Shown here: one piece after another, positions 1-7,834 of the stretch
Numbering within the stretch: the first letter of the stretch is position 1
Layout of the letters: every line of letters begins with the position of its first letter
Assembly (NCBI GenBank): GCA_964614575.1
Contig: CAZTLX010000002.1
Span: 1 to 64,000, forward strand
Length of the DNA: 64,000 nucleotides
Direction: 5' to 3'
DNA from: JBGTLW01 sp964614575
GTDB lineage: Bacteria > Planctomycetota > Phycisphaerae > Phycisphaerales > Phycisphaeraceae
The notes under the pieces: generated by a model
The model's input: only the letters and a program-made list of their open reading frames with translations
Told to the model about the DNA's origin: nothing
Database searches by the model: none
Position numbers and translations under genes: made by a program

Positions 1-66
1 CAGCACCACTTTTTTGTCCCGGAGCACTTCTGGCAGCGGCGTGTACTTGAGCCGGGGATTCGGGGG
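1..66 (-). other. Window edge after the SNF2 gene; possible fragment of another gene
   Basis: On the minus strand, the bases after the helicase stop codon stay open to the window edge in the same frame and read PRLKYTPLPEVLRDKKVVL. This resembles the stretch just before the PRPP-binding loop of amidophosphoribosyltransferase (PurF), but only about 20 residues are visible and there is no start codon at a suitable place. It may be the start of an unrelated gene or a remnant. Confidence 0.2.
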
Positions 67-3000
67 TTAGGAGAAGAGCTGGCGGAGGGTGTCGAGGTCT
101 AGGACGGAGGCGAGGGAGTCTTCTTGGATGACGGAGCTGGCGAGGGCGGCTTTGGATTTTTGGAGGGCGCGGATTTTTTCTTCGATGGTGTCCTTGGCGA
201 CGAGGCGGTAGGCGATGACTTGGCTGGCTTGTCCGATGCGGTGGGTGCGGTCGATGGCTTGGGCTTCCACGGCCGGGTTCCACCACGGGTCGAGGATGAA
301 GACGTACTCCGCGGCGGTGAGGTTCAGGCCCGTGCCGCCGGCCTTGAGGCTGATGAGGAACACCGGCAGCTTGTCGTCGGTCTGGAACTTGGCGACCTGC
401 TCGCGGCGGTCGCGCGTCTGGCCGTCGAGGTAGGCGTAGCGGATGTTGCGGGCGTCGAGCCTTTGCTTGACCAAGGCGAGCATCGAGGTGAACTGGCTGA
501 AGACCAGCGCCTTGGAGCCTTCCTCGATGATCTCGTCGAGCTGTTCGTCGAGTGCATCGAGCTTGGCGGAGGGCAGTTCCACGCCGCTGCCCGGAAGGTC
601 CAGCCCCGCGAGGTGGGAGCGGTCGATCAGCGCGGGGTGGCACGCCGCCTGCCGCAGACGCAGCAGCGCTTCGAGCACCATGAACGCGTTGCGGCCCAGG
701 CCCCGTCCACCGGCCGCCGAGCCGCCATCGCCATTCCCGGGGGCGGGGGAATCCAACTGCTTGAGCAGCGTGCCGCGGTAATAGGTCTTGAGCTGGTCGT
801 ACACCTTGCGTTGCGCCGGCTCCATCTCGCAATGGATGGTCTGCTCGGTTTTCTCGGGCAGGTCCTTGAGCACCTGCTTCTTGGTGCGGCGGAGGATGAA
901 CGGCCGCAGGGCCGTGGCGACCTGCTCTAGAGCAGAACGCGGGTCTTGTTCGGGTTCTTGATCGGGGTCGAGGTCCGGATCGGCTTCTTCGTTCGAGGCG
1001 GGGGGCGTGGGGTCCACCTGCCCCATGCCGGCCGCGTTGATCCCGTTGGGCGCGGCGCACGAGGCGTTGCGGACCAGGTCGTTGAAGCGGGTGTTGGCCC
1101 CGAGCATGCCGGGGTTGAGGAACTCGAAGATCGACCACAGGTCGCCGAGGTGGTTTTCGATCGGCGTGCCGGTCAGCGCGAGGCGGTGGTTGGCCTGCAT
1201 GAGCCGGCAGGCCTTGGCCGACTGCGACGAGGGATTTTTGATCGCCTGCGCCTCGTCGAGCACGACATAATCGAAGCGGCGCTGGAGTAATTCCTCGACA
1301 TCGCGCCGCAGCAGGCCATAGGACGTCACGATCAGGTCGGCTTCCTCGAACTCGTTGAGCATCTGCCCGCGTTCGGGGCCGGAGTACGCCAGCACCTTCA
1401 GCTCCGGGGTGAACTTGTGGGCCTCGTCGATCCAGTTGAAGACGACCGAGCGTGGGGCGACGATGAGGGTCGGGCCGGGACGCTCGCTGGGCTGCGATCC
1501 ATTCGCGCCTTGATCAGGTGGATTTAAATCCACCTGCCGCCGCGCCTGCACCATGGCGAGGACTTGGATCGTCTTGCCCAGGCCCATGTCGTCGGCGAGG
1601 ATGCCCCCCATGCCGAAGGTGCGCAGGAAGCTGAGCCAGCCGAGGCCCTCGCGCTGGTACGGCCGCAAGACACCCTTGAATTGCGGCTGCGGGTCGAGCG
1701 CTTCGACGTTCTCGAACCGCCGCACGGCTTCGCGTGCGACCGCGAAGGGCGCATCGAAGCTTGCCAATTCGCGTTCATCGAGCAGTGCATCGAGCAGCGC
1801 CGCCTGCGAGGAGCGGAATCGCAGGTGATCGCCGCGCACCTCGCCCATCGCGGTCAGCAGGCCGTGCTCCTTGAGCCAGTCCTCGGGCATCAGGCCGTGC
1901 GACCCGTCGTCGAGCCGGATCATGGCCTGGCCCTCGCGGGCGGCCTTGAGGATCTCCGGCAGCGTAAACGACTGAGTCTCGCCGTCCGCGCGTGTGTAGG
2001 TGATCTCGCCCCGCAGCTCGAACCAGTCGATGCCCGAGCTGACCGACAGCGCCGGAGGCCCCGCGCCCCGCAGCGACAACCGATCCGCCAGGATCGTCCA
2101 CCCGCGATTGATCAGCGTGCCCACCGCCGACGACATCATGCGCGACGGCAGCAGCAGGGCGTTGCCCTCGTCGCTGGTCGCCTGCCGGAACCCCAGCGTG
2201 CCGAGCATGCTGATCGCGTCACGCTCGGCGCGGCGGTCGCGCCGCAGCAGCTTGCCCTCGGCGGGGATTATTCCAGACTCATCGATCTCCTGAATATCCT
2301 CCGGTGAATCACCCGGGGGCGAGGCCGGGGGGGTGGTATCTCCCTGCTTTTGCGATTCGTGCTCCGGCGTGTTGGGCTTGACGGGCACGAAGCGACCCGC
2401 CTGGGTCGGGTTGATGCGGACTCCGGCGTAGTCAAACCACACCCGCGCGACCAGATGGCCTTTCGCCGCGCCCGGTGCCAACTCGCGTTGTTCGCGTGAG
2501 CCGGGGGAAAACAGCTCGAGGTTCGCCGATGGCGCGACGCGCTGCTCGGTGCGGCTGTGTCGCTCGGGCAGGTCCAGTTCGGGCAACTGCGGCAGCAGGT
2601 AGAGCCGTTCGAGGAAGCGCGGGATGTCCTGAGCGGCGACGCGCATCGCGCGGCCGCCCTCATCGTCATACCGCTCATCGCGGAACTGGTTAACCCAGCG
2701 GAACGCGTCGTGATCGTCGAACGGCGCCGCCTTGCCTTCGTGGATCACGATCCCGTCCGGCCCCCCGAGCACCAGTATCGGCCGTTCAATCGGCACGCGC
2801 TGCTCGCCGCGGCGGACCTCCAGCGTGACGATCAACTCCTCCGCCGCCTCGGTGCCGACGAGGAAGAGCTTCCAGGGGGTTTCGGGAGCGGGTTGATCGA
2901 CGGGCTTTTCCTGCCGACCAAAGTCGGCACGCCGGGGGGGCGCGGTTTCGCCCGTGTCCCACCGCAGGAGCATCGTTTTGCCGAGACCGGTTTCATCGAG

Positions 3001-3780
3001 TTCGACCACGGCCCGGTGGGTGGCGATGGCTTGTTTGAGCAGCCGCCGCGCCGCGCCGGGCGCGACGCGGAACGTCGCGTGTGATCGGCTCAATCCCGAC
3101 GACGCTTCGGACTCATCTTCCCGCACCCACTGCGCGCCCAGCAGCAGCGCGCACAGCTCGCGGTCCGCCGGGTCGTTCATCGTGTTGATCACATCGCTGC
3201 TGATGCGCAGCGCCTTGGGCCGCGACCAGCCCGATGCGATCGCGTTGCGCTGCCGCACCTCGATCACCAGCCCGTTGTGCCGCGCCGAGAGCTTGGGCAG
3301 CACGGCATAGACGATCTGCCGCTGCACCGGCAGCACGGGCGCGGCGGCGAAGAGCTGGCGGTCGACCGCGCTTTGACGCAGCAGCGTCAGGCGGCCGATC
3401 CACGCTGGCTCGGCCGCACGCGTGGGTCGCACGCTCGTATCGCGTTTGCGGGCCTTGGGGGCGCGGGGGCGCAGCTTGCTGATCGCGGGCAGGTCGATGG
3501 GGTGACCACCGCGGTTCTGCTCGGCATCAAGCAGCGACGCCCAGATGTGTCGGCAAAATGCGCCGTCGGCAAAGTCGTCGCAGGTACACTCGGCCGAGGC
3601 GTAACGCCCGTCGGCGCTGAGCGTGACCACATGATTGGCCGTGCCGTCGCGCACCTCGGCCCGGAGCAGTTCGCCGTTGCTCGGCGGGATGCGTTGCACT
3701 TTTTCCGACAAACGCAGCGCGCGCCCCTTCATGCGGGCGGTGCTTTGAAAGAAGGCGGACCAGGGGGGGATCAGGCTCAT
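67..3780 (-). CDS. SWIM zinc-finger SNF2/RapA-type DEAD/DEAH helicase
   Basis: A 1237-residue ATP-dependent helicase or translocase of the SNF2 superfamily, probably acting on DNA or on nucleoprotein complexes such as RNA polymerase. An N-terminal SWIM finger is visible (C65-x-C67...C76-x-H78). The SNF2 ATPase carries the P-loop DDMGLGKT near residue 727, the DEAQ box near 840 and the LTGTPIEN motif. The helicase C-terminal domain follows, with SLKAGGTGLNL and the DRTHRIGQ motif. The frame is open for 200 further codons upstream, but that part overlaps the divergent protease gene and is low-complexity Arg/Pro/Ala; the Met at 3780 directly precedes conserved-looking sequence, so I start there. 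Three Pro/Asp/Gln-rich loops look inserted, one containing a perfect 22-bp palindrome (1515-1536). The specific partner is unknown. Confidence 0.93.
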   Translation of the reverse strand: MSLIPPWSAFFQSTARMKGRALRLSEKVQRIPPSNGELLRAEVRDGTANHVVTLSADGRYASAECTCDDFADGAFCRHIWASLLDAEQNRGGHPIDLPAISKLRPRAPKARKRDTSVRPTRAAEPAWIGRLTLLRQSAVDRQLFAAAPVLPVQRQIVYAVLPKLSARHNGLVIEVRQRNAIASGWSRPKALRISSDVINTMNDPADRELCALLLGAQWVREDESEASSGLSRSHATFRVAPGAARRLLKQAIATHRAVVELDETGLGKTMLLRWDTGETAPPRRADFGRQEKPVDQPAPETPWKLFLVGTEAAEELIVTLEVRRGEQRVPIERPILVLGGPDGIVIHEGKAAPFDDHDAFRWVNQFRDERYDDEGGRAMRVAAQDIPRFLERLYLLPQLPELDLPERHSRTEQRVAPSANLELFSPGSREQRELAPGAAKGHLVARVWFDYAGVRINPTQAGRFVPVKPNTPEHESQKQGDTTPPASPPGDSPEDIQEIDESGIIPAEGKLLRRDRRAERDAISMLGTLGFRQATSDEGNALLLPSRMMSSAVGTLINRGWTILADRLSLRGAGPPALSVSSGIDWFELRGEITYTRADGETQSFTLPEILKAAREGQAMIRLDDGSHGLMPEDWLKEHGLLTAMGEVRGDHLRFRSSQAALLDALLDERELASFDAPFAVAREAVRRFENVEALDPQPQFKGVLRPYQREGLGWLSFLRTFGMGGILADDMGLGKTIQVLAMVQARRQVDLNPPDQGANGSQPSERPGPTLIVAPRSVVFNWIDEAHKFTPELKVLAYSGPERGQMLNEFEEADLIVTSYGLLRRDVEELLQRRFDYVVLDEAQAIKNPSSQSAKACRLMQANHRLALTGTPIENHLGDLWSIFEFLNPGMLGANTRFNDLVRNASCAAPNGINAAGMGQVDPTPPASNEEADPDLDPDQEPEQDPRSALEQVATALRPFILRRTKKQVLKDLPEKTEQTIHCEMEPAQRKVYDQLKTYYRGTLLKQLDSPAPGNGDGGSAAGGRGLGRNAFMVLEALLRLRQAACHPALIDRSHLAGLDLPGSGVELPSAKLDALDEQLDEIIEEGSKALVFSQFTSMLALVKQRLDARNIRYAYLDGQTRDRREQVAKFQTDDKLPVFLISLKAGGTGLNLTAAEYVFILDPWWNPAVEAQAIDRTHRIGQASQVIAYRLVAKDTIEEKIRALQKSKAALASSVIQEDSLASVLDLDTLRQLFS
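1515..1536. repeat. Perfect 22-bp palindrome inside the SNF2 gene
   Basis: A perfect 22-bp palindrome centred on TTTAAA, an AT-rich core unusual for this GC-rich gene. It is translated in frame as RQVDLNPP in the loop between the P-loop helix and motif Ia of the helicase. Its position in a non-conserved loop fits a tolerated insertion. Confidence 0.7.
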
Positions 3781-3947
3781 CCGTAAATCGTGCAGTTCTC
3801 GTCGTCGCGGGTCATGCCGAATCGTTAAGCTTAGGAAACTCAACGCGTCGGGGCAATCCGGCGGTTCGAAGGCGTTCTGTGTGGAGTGACGCCCCGCGGG
3901 GGCATCACGCGGGGCGGGCCCCGCCGCTGAACCCAGATAAGCGACCC

Positions 3948-4826
3948 ATGCCCGATCCTGATCAAATCTCGACCCTGCTGCTGGGCGCTTTGCTGCCGTT
4001 GCTCGCCTGCGTGGTGCTGGTGGCGTTCTGGCGGCGGGGATATTTCGCGCCCGGTTACCTGCGGGCCGGCCCACCGCGCCGGCTGCACCTGCCGGGCAAG
4101 GCCTGGCTGGTCTGCGTTTCGATCGCGCTGGTCCACCCGGCCTTGTCGCTGCTGAGCCTGGCGGTGGGGGGCGGGCACCCGGCCGCAGGTGAAGACGATG
4201 TGGTGTACCCGACGACCGTGTTGCAGACCCTGCGCGACGCTTCGCCGCTGCTCGCCCCGGCCTTGTTTCTCGCCCTGGCGTTTGCCTGGCCCCACGGTGC
4301 CCAGCGCCTGGGCATCCTGCGGCCGGGTATCGGGCGCAGCCTGCTTGACGGTCTGCTGATCGCCGTGCCCGCCGCGGCACTCGCCCTGGGGCTTAACAGC
4401 CTGGCCGGGATGCTGGGCCACTTTTTGGGGGCTCCCCCGCCGGAGATGGGCCACCAGATATTGATCGAACTGCGGCAGGATAAGTCACCGGCCAAGATCA
4501 CCGTCGTGTTCATCGCCGCGGTGGTCTATGCGCCGTTGGTCGAGGAACTGGCCTACCGTGGCTTCGCCCAGACCGTGCTGGGTGATCGGTTGGGCCGTCA
4601 CCGCCGGTGGCTCACCGTGGTCATCGTCGGCAGCCTCTTCGCGGTGATGCACCTGCCGGTCGTCCCCTGGCACGCCCTGCCCGGCCTCGTCGCGTTGGGC
4701 ATTATCTGGGGCGCGCTCTACGAGCGCAGCGGCTCGATCTGGGGCCCCATCACCGCCCACGCCGCGTTCAACGCGATCAACCTGACCATCGTGATGCTGA
4801 TGCCCGCACCCACAACAAGCGGGTGA
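3948..4826 (+). CDS. CPBP (CAAX/Abi-type) intramembrane metalloprotease
   Basis: A 292-residue polytopic membrane protein with about eight hydrophobic segments. The CPBP family signature is present: EELAYRG near residues 199-205 (the EExxxR motif), a later HLPVVPW histidine motif, and a terminal GPITAHAAFNA motif with the last conserved His/Asn. Family members are membrane-embedded glutamic/metal-dependent proteases, used in prenyl-protein processing, immunity to bacteriocins or regulator release; the role here cannot be read from context. The Met at 3948 was chosen because it is followed at once by a hydrophobic segment; the upstream in-frame extension is charged and Pro-rich. It diverges from the SNF2 gene with 167 bp between the starts. 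Confidence 0.88.
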   Translation: MPDPDQISTLLLGALLPLLACVVLVAFWRRGYFAPGYLRAGPPRRLHLPGKAWLVCVSIALVHPALSLLSLAVGGGHPAAGEDDVVYPTTVLQTLRDASPLLAPALFLALAFAWPHGAQRLGILRPGIGRSLLDGLLIAVPAAALALGLNSLAGMLGHFLGAPPPEMGHQILIELRQDKSPAKITVVFIAAVVYAPLVEELAYRGFAQTVLGDRLGRHRRWLTVVIVGSLFAVMHLPVVPWHALPGLVALGIIWGALYERSGSIWGPITAHAAFNAINLTIVMLMPAPTTSG

Positions 4827-4857
4827 CACGGCTTATCCCCGGGAAGTAAAAAGAAAG

Positions 4858-4932
4858 GGTGAGCGAGGGGACTCGAACCCCCGACCCTCGGGATCACAAC
4901 CCGATGCTCTAACCAACTGAGCTACGCCCACC
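4858..4932 (-). tRNA. tRNA-His (GTG anticodon)
   Basis: The minus strand folds into a cloverleaf: acceptor GTGGGCG paired with CGCTCAC, D-arm with AGCTCAGTTGGTTAGAGC, anticodon loop TTGTGAT (GTG, His), and T-loop GGTTCGAGTCC. The extra 5' G (4932) opposite C73 (4858) is the histidine-specific G-1:C73 pair. The 3' CCA is not encoded. Confidence 0.97.
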
Positions 4933-4997
4933 ATCGCACGTGGATCGGGCCACGCCGAGCCCTAAAGATTACGGGCCGATCTGAGGGGTGTCAACTA

Positions 4998-7496
4998 TCA
5001 GCGCGGAGCGGCGGGCGCGGTTTTCGGGCCGCGGGACAGGGCCTCAAACTCGACTCCGAGGTGGGCCCGAAGCAGAGGCAGCCAGCGCTCGGCCAGGGCT
5101 CGCGGATCGTCGGTCGGCAGCGGATCGGTCGGGGCATGAGCCCACGCCCGGGACCAGGCCGCGGCCGCGTAGCCGGTGGCCTGCTCGGCCAGCACGGCCA
5201 ACGCCTCGGATTCGGCGGGCTCAAGCGTGCGCAGGGACGCGAGCAGCCGACGGGCGGTCGCGGGGGCCGTCGCATCGCCGACGATCAGCGGCCGCAGGTC
5301 GTTGGCCAGGTGTTCGTGGGTGAGGCGTTCGCGGCCTTGTCGCGCGAACTGCGCCGCCATCTGACGTTCGCCGACCGCATCGAGCAGCCGCGCGGCCGCG
5401 AGCATCGCCAGCGGGCCGGCCTCGCCGTCGTGATAGAGGCGGATAAGCTCCGCCTGGCCCAGGCGTCCCATGCCGACGGTGAGCAGCGCGGTGGCGTGGG
5501 TGATCGTCCACGGCCACGACCCGCGCGCAAACGCGTCGTCGGCATAGGGAAGCAAGGCGACAACCATGCTCATCATCCCGAGCCGGGCCATCAGTTCGGG
5601 GTCGCTGGGGATCGTGAACCGATCATCGTGGGGCAAGGCGTCGGTGAAGCCCTCGACGAACAGATCGGTCAGCGATCCCTCAAGCAATCTGTAGATCGCG
5701 CCGGTCGCGGCCGCGTAGCGTTCGGCGTGTTCGGGATGCGTTTCGCGTCGTATGTTGAGATACAGGTCGGTGGCCACGCGCGCCAGCCCGAGTATGGCTT
5801 GCTGCGGCGGGAAGGCGTGTGTTTCCGTGACCGCGCCCTCGGCCTGGTCAAGAGCATGCGCCCAATCATCATCGCGCGCCGGGCGAACGCCGACGCTCAT
5901 ACCGCTGCCCCCCCAGCGCCACTCGATCAGCCGACCGCTGTTTGCTTCGCAGCGCAGCTCGGATTGTTCGCCGCGCACGATCAGCAGGCCATCCTCAAGG
6001 CTCACCCGGTTGTCCGGGTCACTGAGATGCGAGAGGATCGCCACCGGATCGACCCGTCCGGAGATTGTCAGCGGGGTATGGGGCTCGCCGTGGCTGGCCT
6101 GGTGGACCCCCGCACCGAAGGAAATGGTGCCATTGGCTTCGGGGTCTTCGGGATTGCCGACGATCGAGATCACCGCGATCAGTCGGGCGAGGTCGAACCG
6201 AGTGACCCAACGTTTTTGGGTGGCATGGTCGATGAGGGTTATTTCGTTGGCCTGGGCAAAGACCGTGAGCGGGCCGTGCGGGCGCAGGCCGAGGTTGGCA
6301 AGCAGGCTTGGGTCGCCGGGGTCGGGGGCCGCGGCCGGATCGGGTGGGGCGTGCGGGGCCGGGACCGGACGCAGGTCGATCATCATGCCGCGCGTCGGGT
6401 GGGTCATCAGGCGGGCGTGCAGCGAAGCGTCTTCAAAGACGATGTCGAGGGGCTGGGTGAAGATGTTGGCGTTGAGCCACGCCGCCAAACGCAGCGCGGC
6501 CTCCTGGGTCTCCGTCGTCTCACCGCCGAGGGGCGGGACGTGCGCTTGCGGGAGCAGATCGACGTTGAGCACGACTTGCCCGGTGGCTGCGTCCGCGACG
6601 ATGCCGACCACCTCGTGTCTTACAAACCGACCGCTGGCCCAGAGCTTTTCCTGGAAAGTCAGCAGGGCGTGCAGGTCGAGGGGGTCGCCGGGATTGATCC
6701 CGAGCAGGACGCGTGCCTGCGCGGCCGTCGCCTCATCAACCCCTTTGACCTGAACAACGCCGAGCTTCGCGCGCGGGCCGAGGTCGGCCAGTTGAAGCTG
6801 CAAGACCGCGCGCCCGTCATCGGTTCGGGGCGTCGTGATCTGGACCGTGGCGTTGAGATAGTCCTGCTCGGCGAGCGCGACCTTGACCGCGGAACGGATC
6901 GACGCGAGCTTCGAGGGATCGGCGACCGCGGGCTGCCCCTCGGGCCAGAGGGCAGGATGCTGCGCGGGGCCGAGCGCGTCGAGCCCGTTCTGCAGCTCGT
7001 TGGTCGGCGTCCGTTGGATGCGGATGATGCCCACGGCATCGATCTGGGCAAAGAACGGCCGGCGTGGTTGCGGCTGCGTCAGGCGGGCGATGAGGGCGTC
7101 GGTGTCGAGGTCGTCTGCGCCCGTGCCGATGATCCGCACCGGCCCCGTGATCAGGCGTGGACCTTCGGTGATGCGGAGGGTGATGGCATCCGCCTCGGCG
7201 TCGTGGTAAGCCAAGGCATGGGCATCCGGAAAGCCGGCCTGGTGATAGCCGCGGACGAGGAGACGTTGGAGTTGGGAGAGGTACGTGTCGCGGTCCGCGG
7301 CGGGGAGGGAGGCGAGGTGCAGTTGCCAGTTTCGTGCGACCGCCCGGCGGACATCTTGCGTCGGAATCACGGCCGCGCCGCGGATCAGCAACCGATGCGG
7401 ATCGCCCGATTCGCCGAGCGGCTCGGCGTGTTCGGCCCTGGTCATCATCACCGCCAGCAGGACGGCAAGGCCGAAACCCAAACAGCGGTGAGGCAT
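4998..7496 (-). CDS. Exported protein with POTRA-like domains and helical C-terminal half
   Basis: An 832-residue protein with an N-terminal signal peptide (GFGLAVLLAVMMTRAEHA). Residues about 34-140 (HRLLIRGAAVIPTQDVRR...LRITEGPR) and about 230-315 (GVVQVKGVDEATAAQARVL...NVDLL) look like POTRA/surface-antigen repeats, as in BamA and ShlB families. No beta-barrel follows: the C-terminal third is Ala/Leu-rich helical sequence. It may be a periplasmic scaffold in outer-membrane assembly or secretion, but that is inference. Downstream on the same strand is tRNA-His; upstream, 27 bp away, is a small acidic-tailed protein. Confidence 0.75.
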   Translation of the reverse strand: MPHRCLGFGLAVLLAVMMTRAEHAEPLGESGDPHRLLIRGAAVIPTQDVRRAVARNWQLHLASLPAADRDTYLSQLQRLLVRGYHQAGFPDAHALAYHDAEADAITLRITEGPRLITGPVRIIGTGADDLDTDALIARLTQPQPRRPFFAQIDAVGIIRIQRTPTNELQNGLDALGPAQHPALWPEGQPAVADPSKLASIRSAVKVALAEQDYLNATVQITTPRTDDGRAVLQLQLADLGPRAKLGVVQVKGVDEATAAQARVLLGINPGDPLDLHALLTFQEKLWASGRFVRHEVVGIVADAATGQVVLNVDLLPQAHVPPLGGETTETQEAALRLAAWLNANIFTQPLDIVFEDASLHARLMTHPTRGMMIDLRPVPAPHAPPDPAAAPDPGDPSLLANLGLRPHGPLTVFAQANEITLIDHATQKRWVTRFDLARLIAVISIVGNPEDPEANGTISFGAGVHQASHGEPHTPLTISGRVDPVAILSHLSDPDNRVSLEDGLLIVRGEQSELRCEANSGRLIEWRWGGSGMSVGVRPARDDDWAHALDQAEGAVTETHAFPPQQAILGLARVATDLYLNIRRETHPEHAERYAAATGAIYRLLEGSLTDLFVEGFTDALPHDDRFTIPSDPELMARLGMMSMVVALLPYADDAFARGSWPWTITHATALLTVGMGRLGQAELIRLYHDGEAGPLAMLAAARLLDAVGERQMAAQFARQGRERLTHEHLANDLRPLIVGDATAPATARRLLASLRTLEPAESEALAVLAEQATGYAAAAWSRAWAHAPTDPLPTDDPRALAERWLPLLRAHLGVEFEALSRGPKTAPAAPR

Positions 7497-7523
7497 GGCA
7501 TGATCCGGGTGGCGGTGATCCGA

Positions 7524-7778
7524 TCAATCTTCGTCTTCGCGCGGTTCATCCTCGTCGGGGGCGGTCAGTGGATCGATGGCATTTTTCGGCAGGAGGTTGC
7601 GTTTGGAATCGCGCAGGTCTTTCCAAAGCTTCTTGATGCGGGTGTAGGCCTCTTGCGGGGGGATCTTGCCGCCGGATTCGAGGCCGCAGATGATCCCGAT
7701 CCGCGAAGCGAACTCCTGGAGGTTCGCATCGAAGATGATCTCTTCGGGGGAATTGCGTGGGTTGTCGGCGCTGGCCAT
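7524..7778 (-). CDS. Small conserved-looking hypothetical protein (84 aa)
   Basis: An 84-residue soluble protein: a predicted helical core (EEIIFDANLQEFASRIGIICGLE...PQEAYTRIKKLWKDLRDSKRNLL) and a strongly acidic tail ending DEDEPREDED. No catalytic motif is visible. It lies between the peptidase gene and the POTRA protein gene on the same strand with gaps of 56 and 27 bp, so the three may be co-transcribed. Function unknown to me. Confidence 0.7.
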   Translation of the reverse strand: MASADNPRNSPEEIIFDANLQEFASRIGIICGLESGGKIPPQEAYTRIKKLWKDLRDSKRNLLPKNAIDPLTAPDEDEPREDED

Positions 7779-7834
7779 ATACGAAGGCTCACTCGCTAAG
7801 GTGATTCAGACCGTTGTCAGGATAGCAATCCGTG

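Noticed and set aside
3781..4380. 200-codon N-terminal extension of the SNF2 helicase
   Set aside because: Low-complexity Arg/Pro/Ala sequence that overlaps the divergent CPBP protease gene; the Met at 3780 starts family-like sequence.
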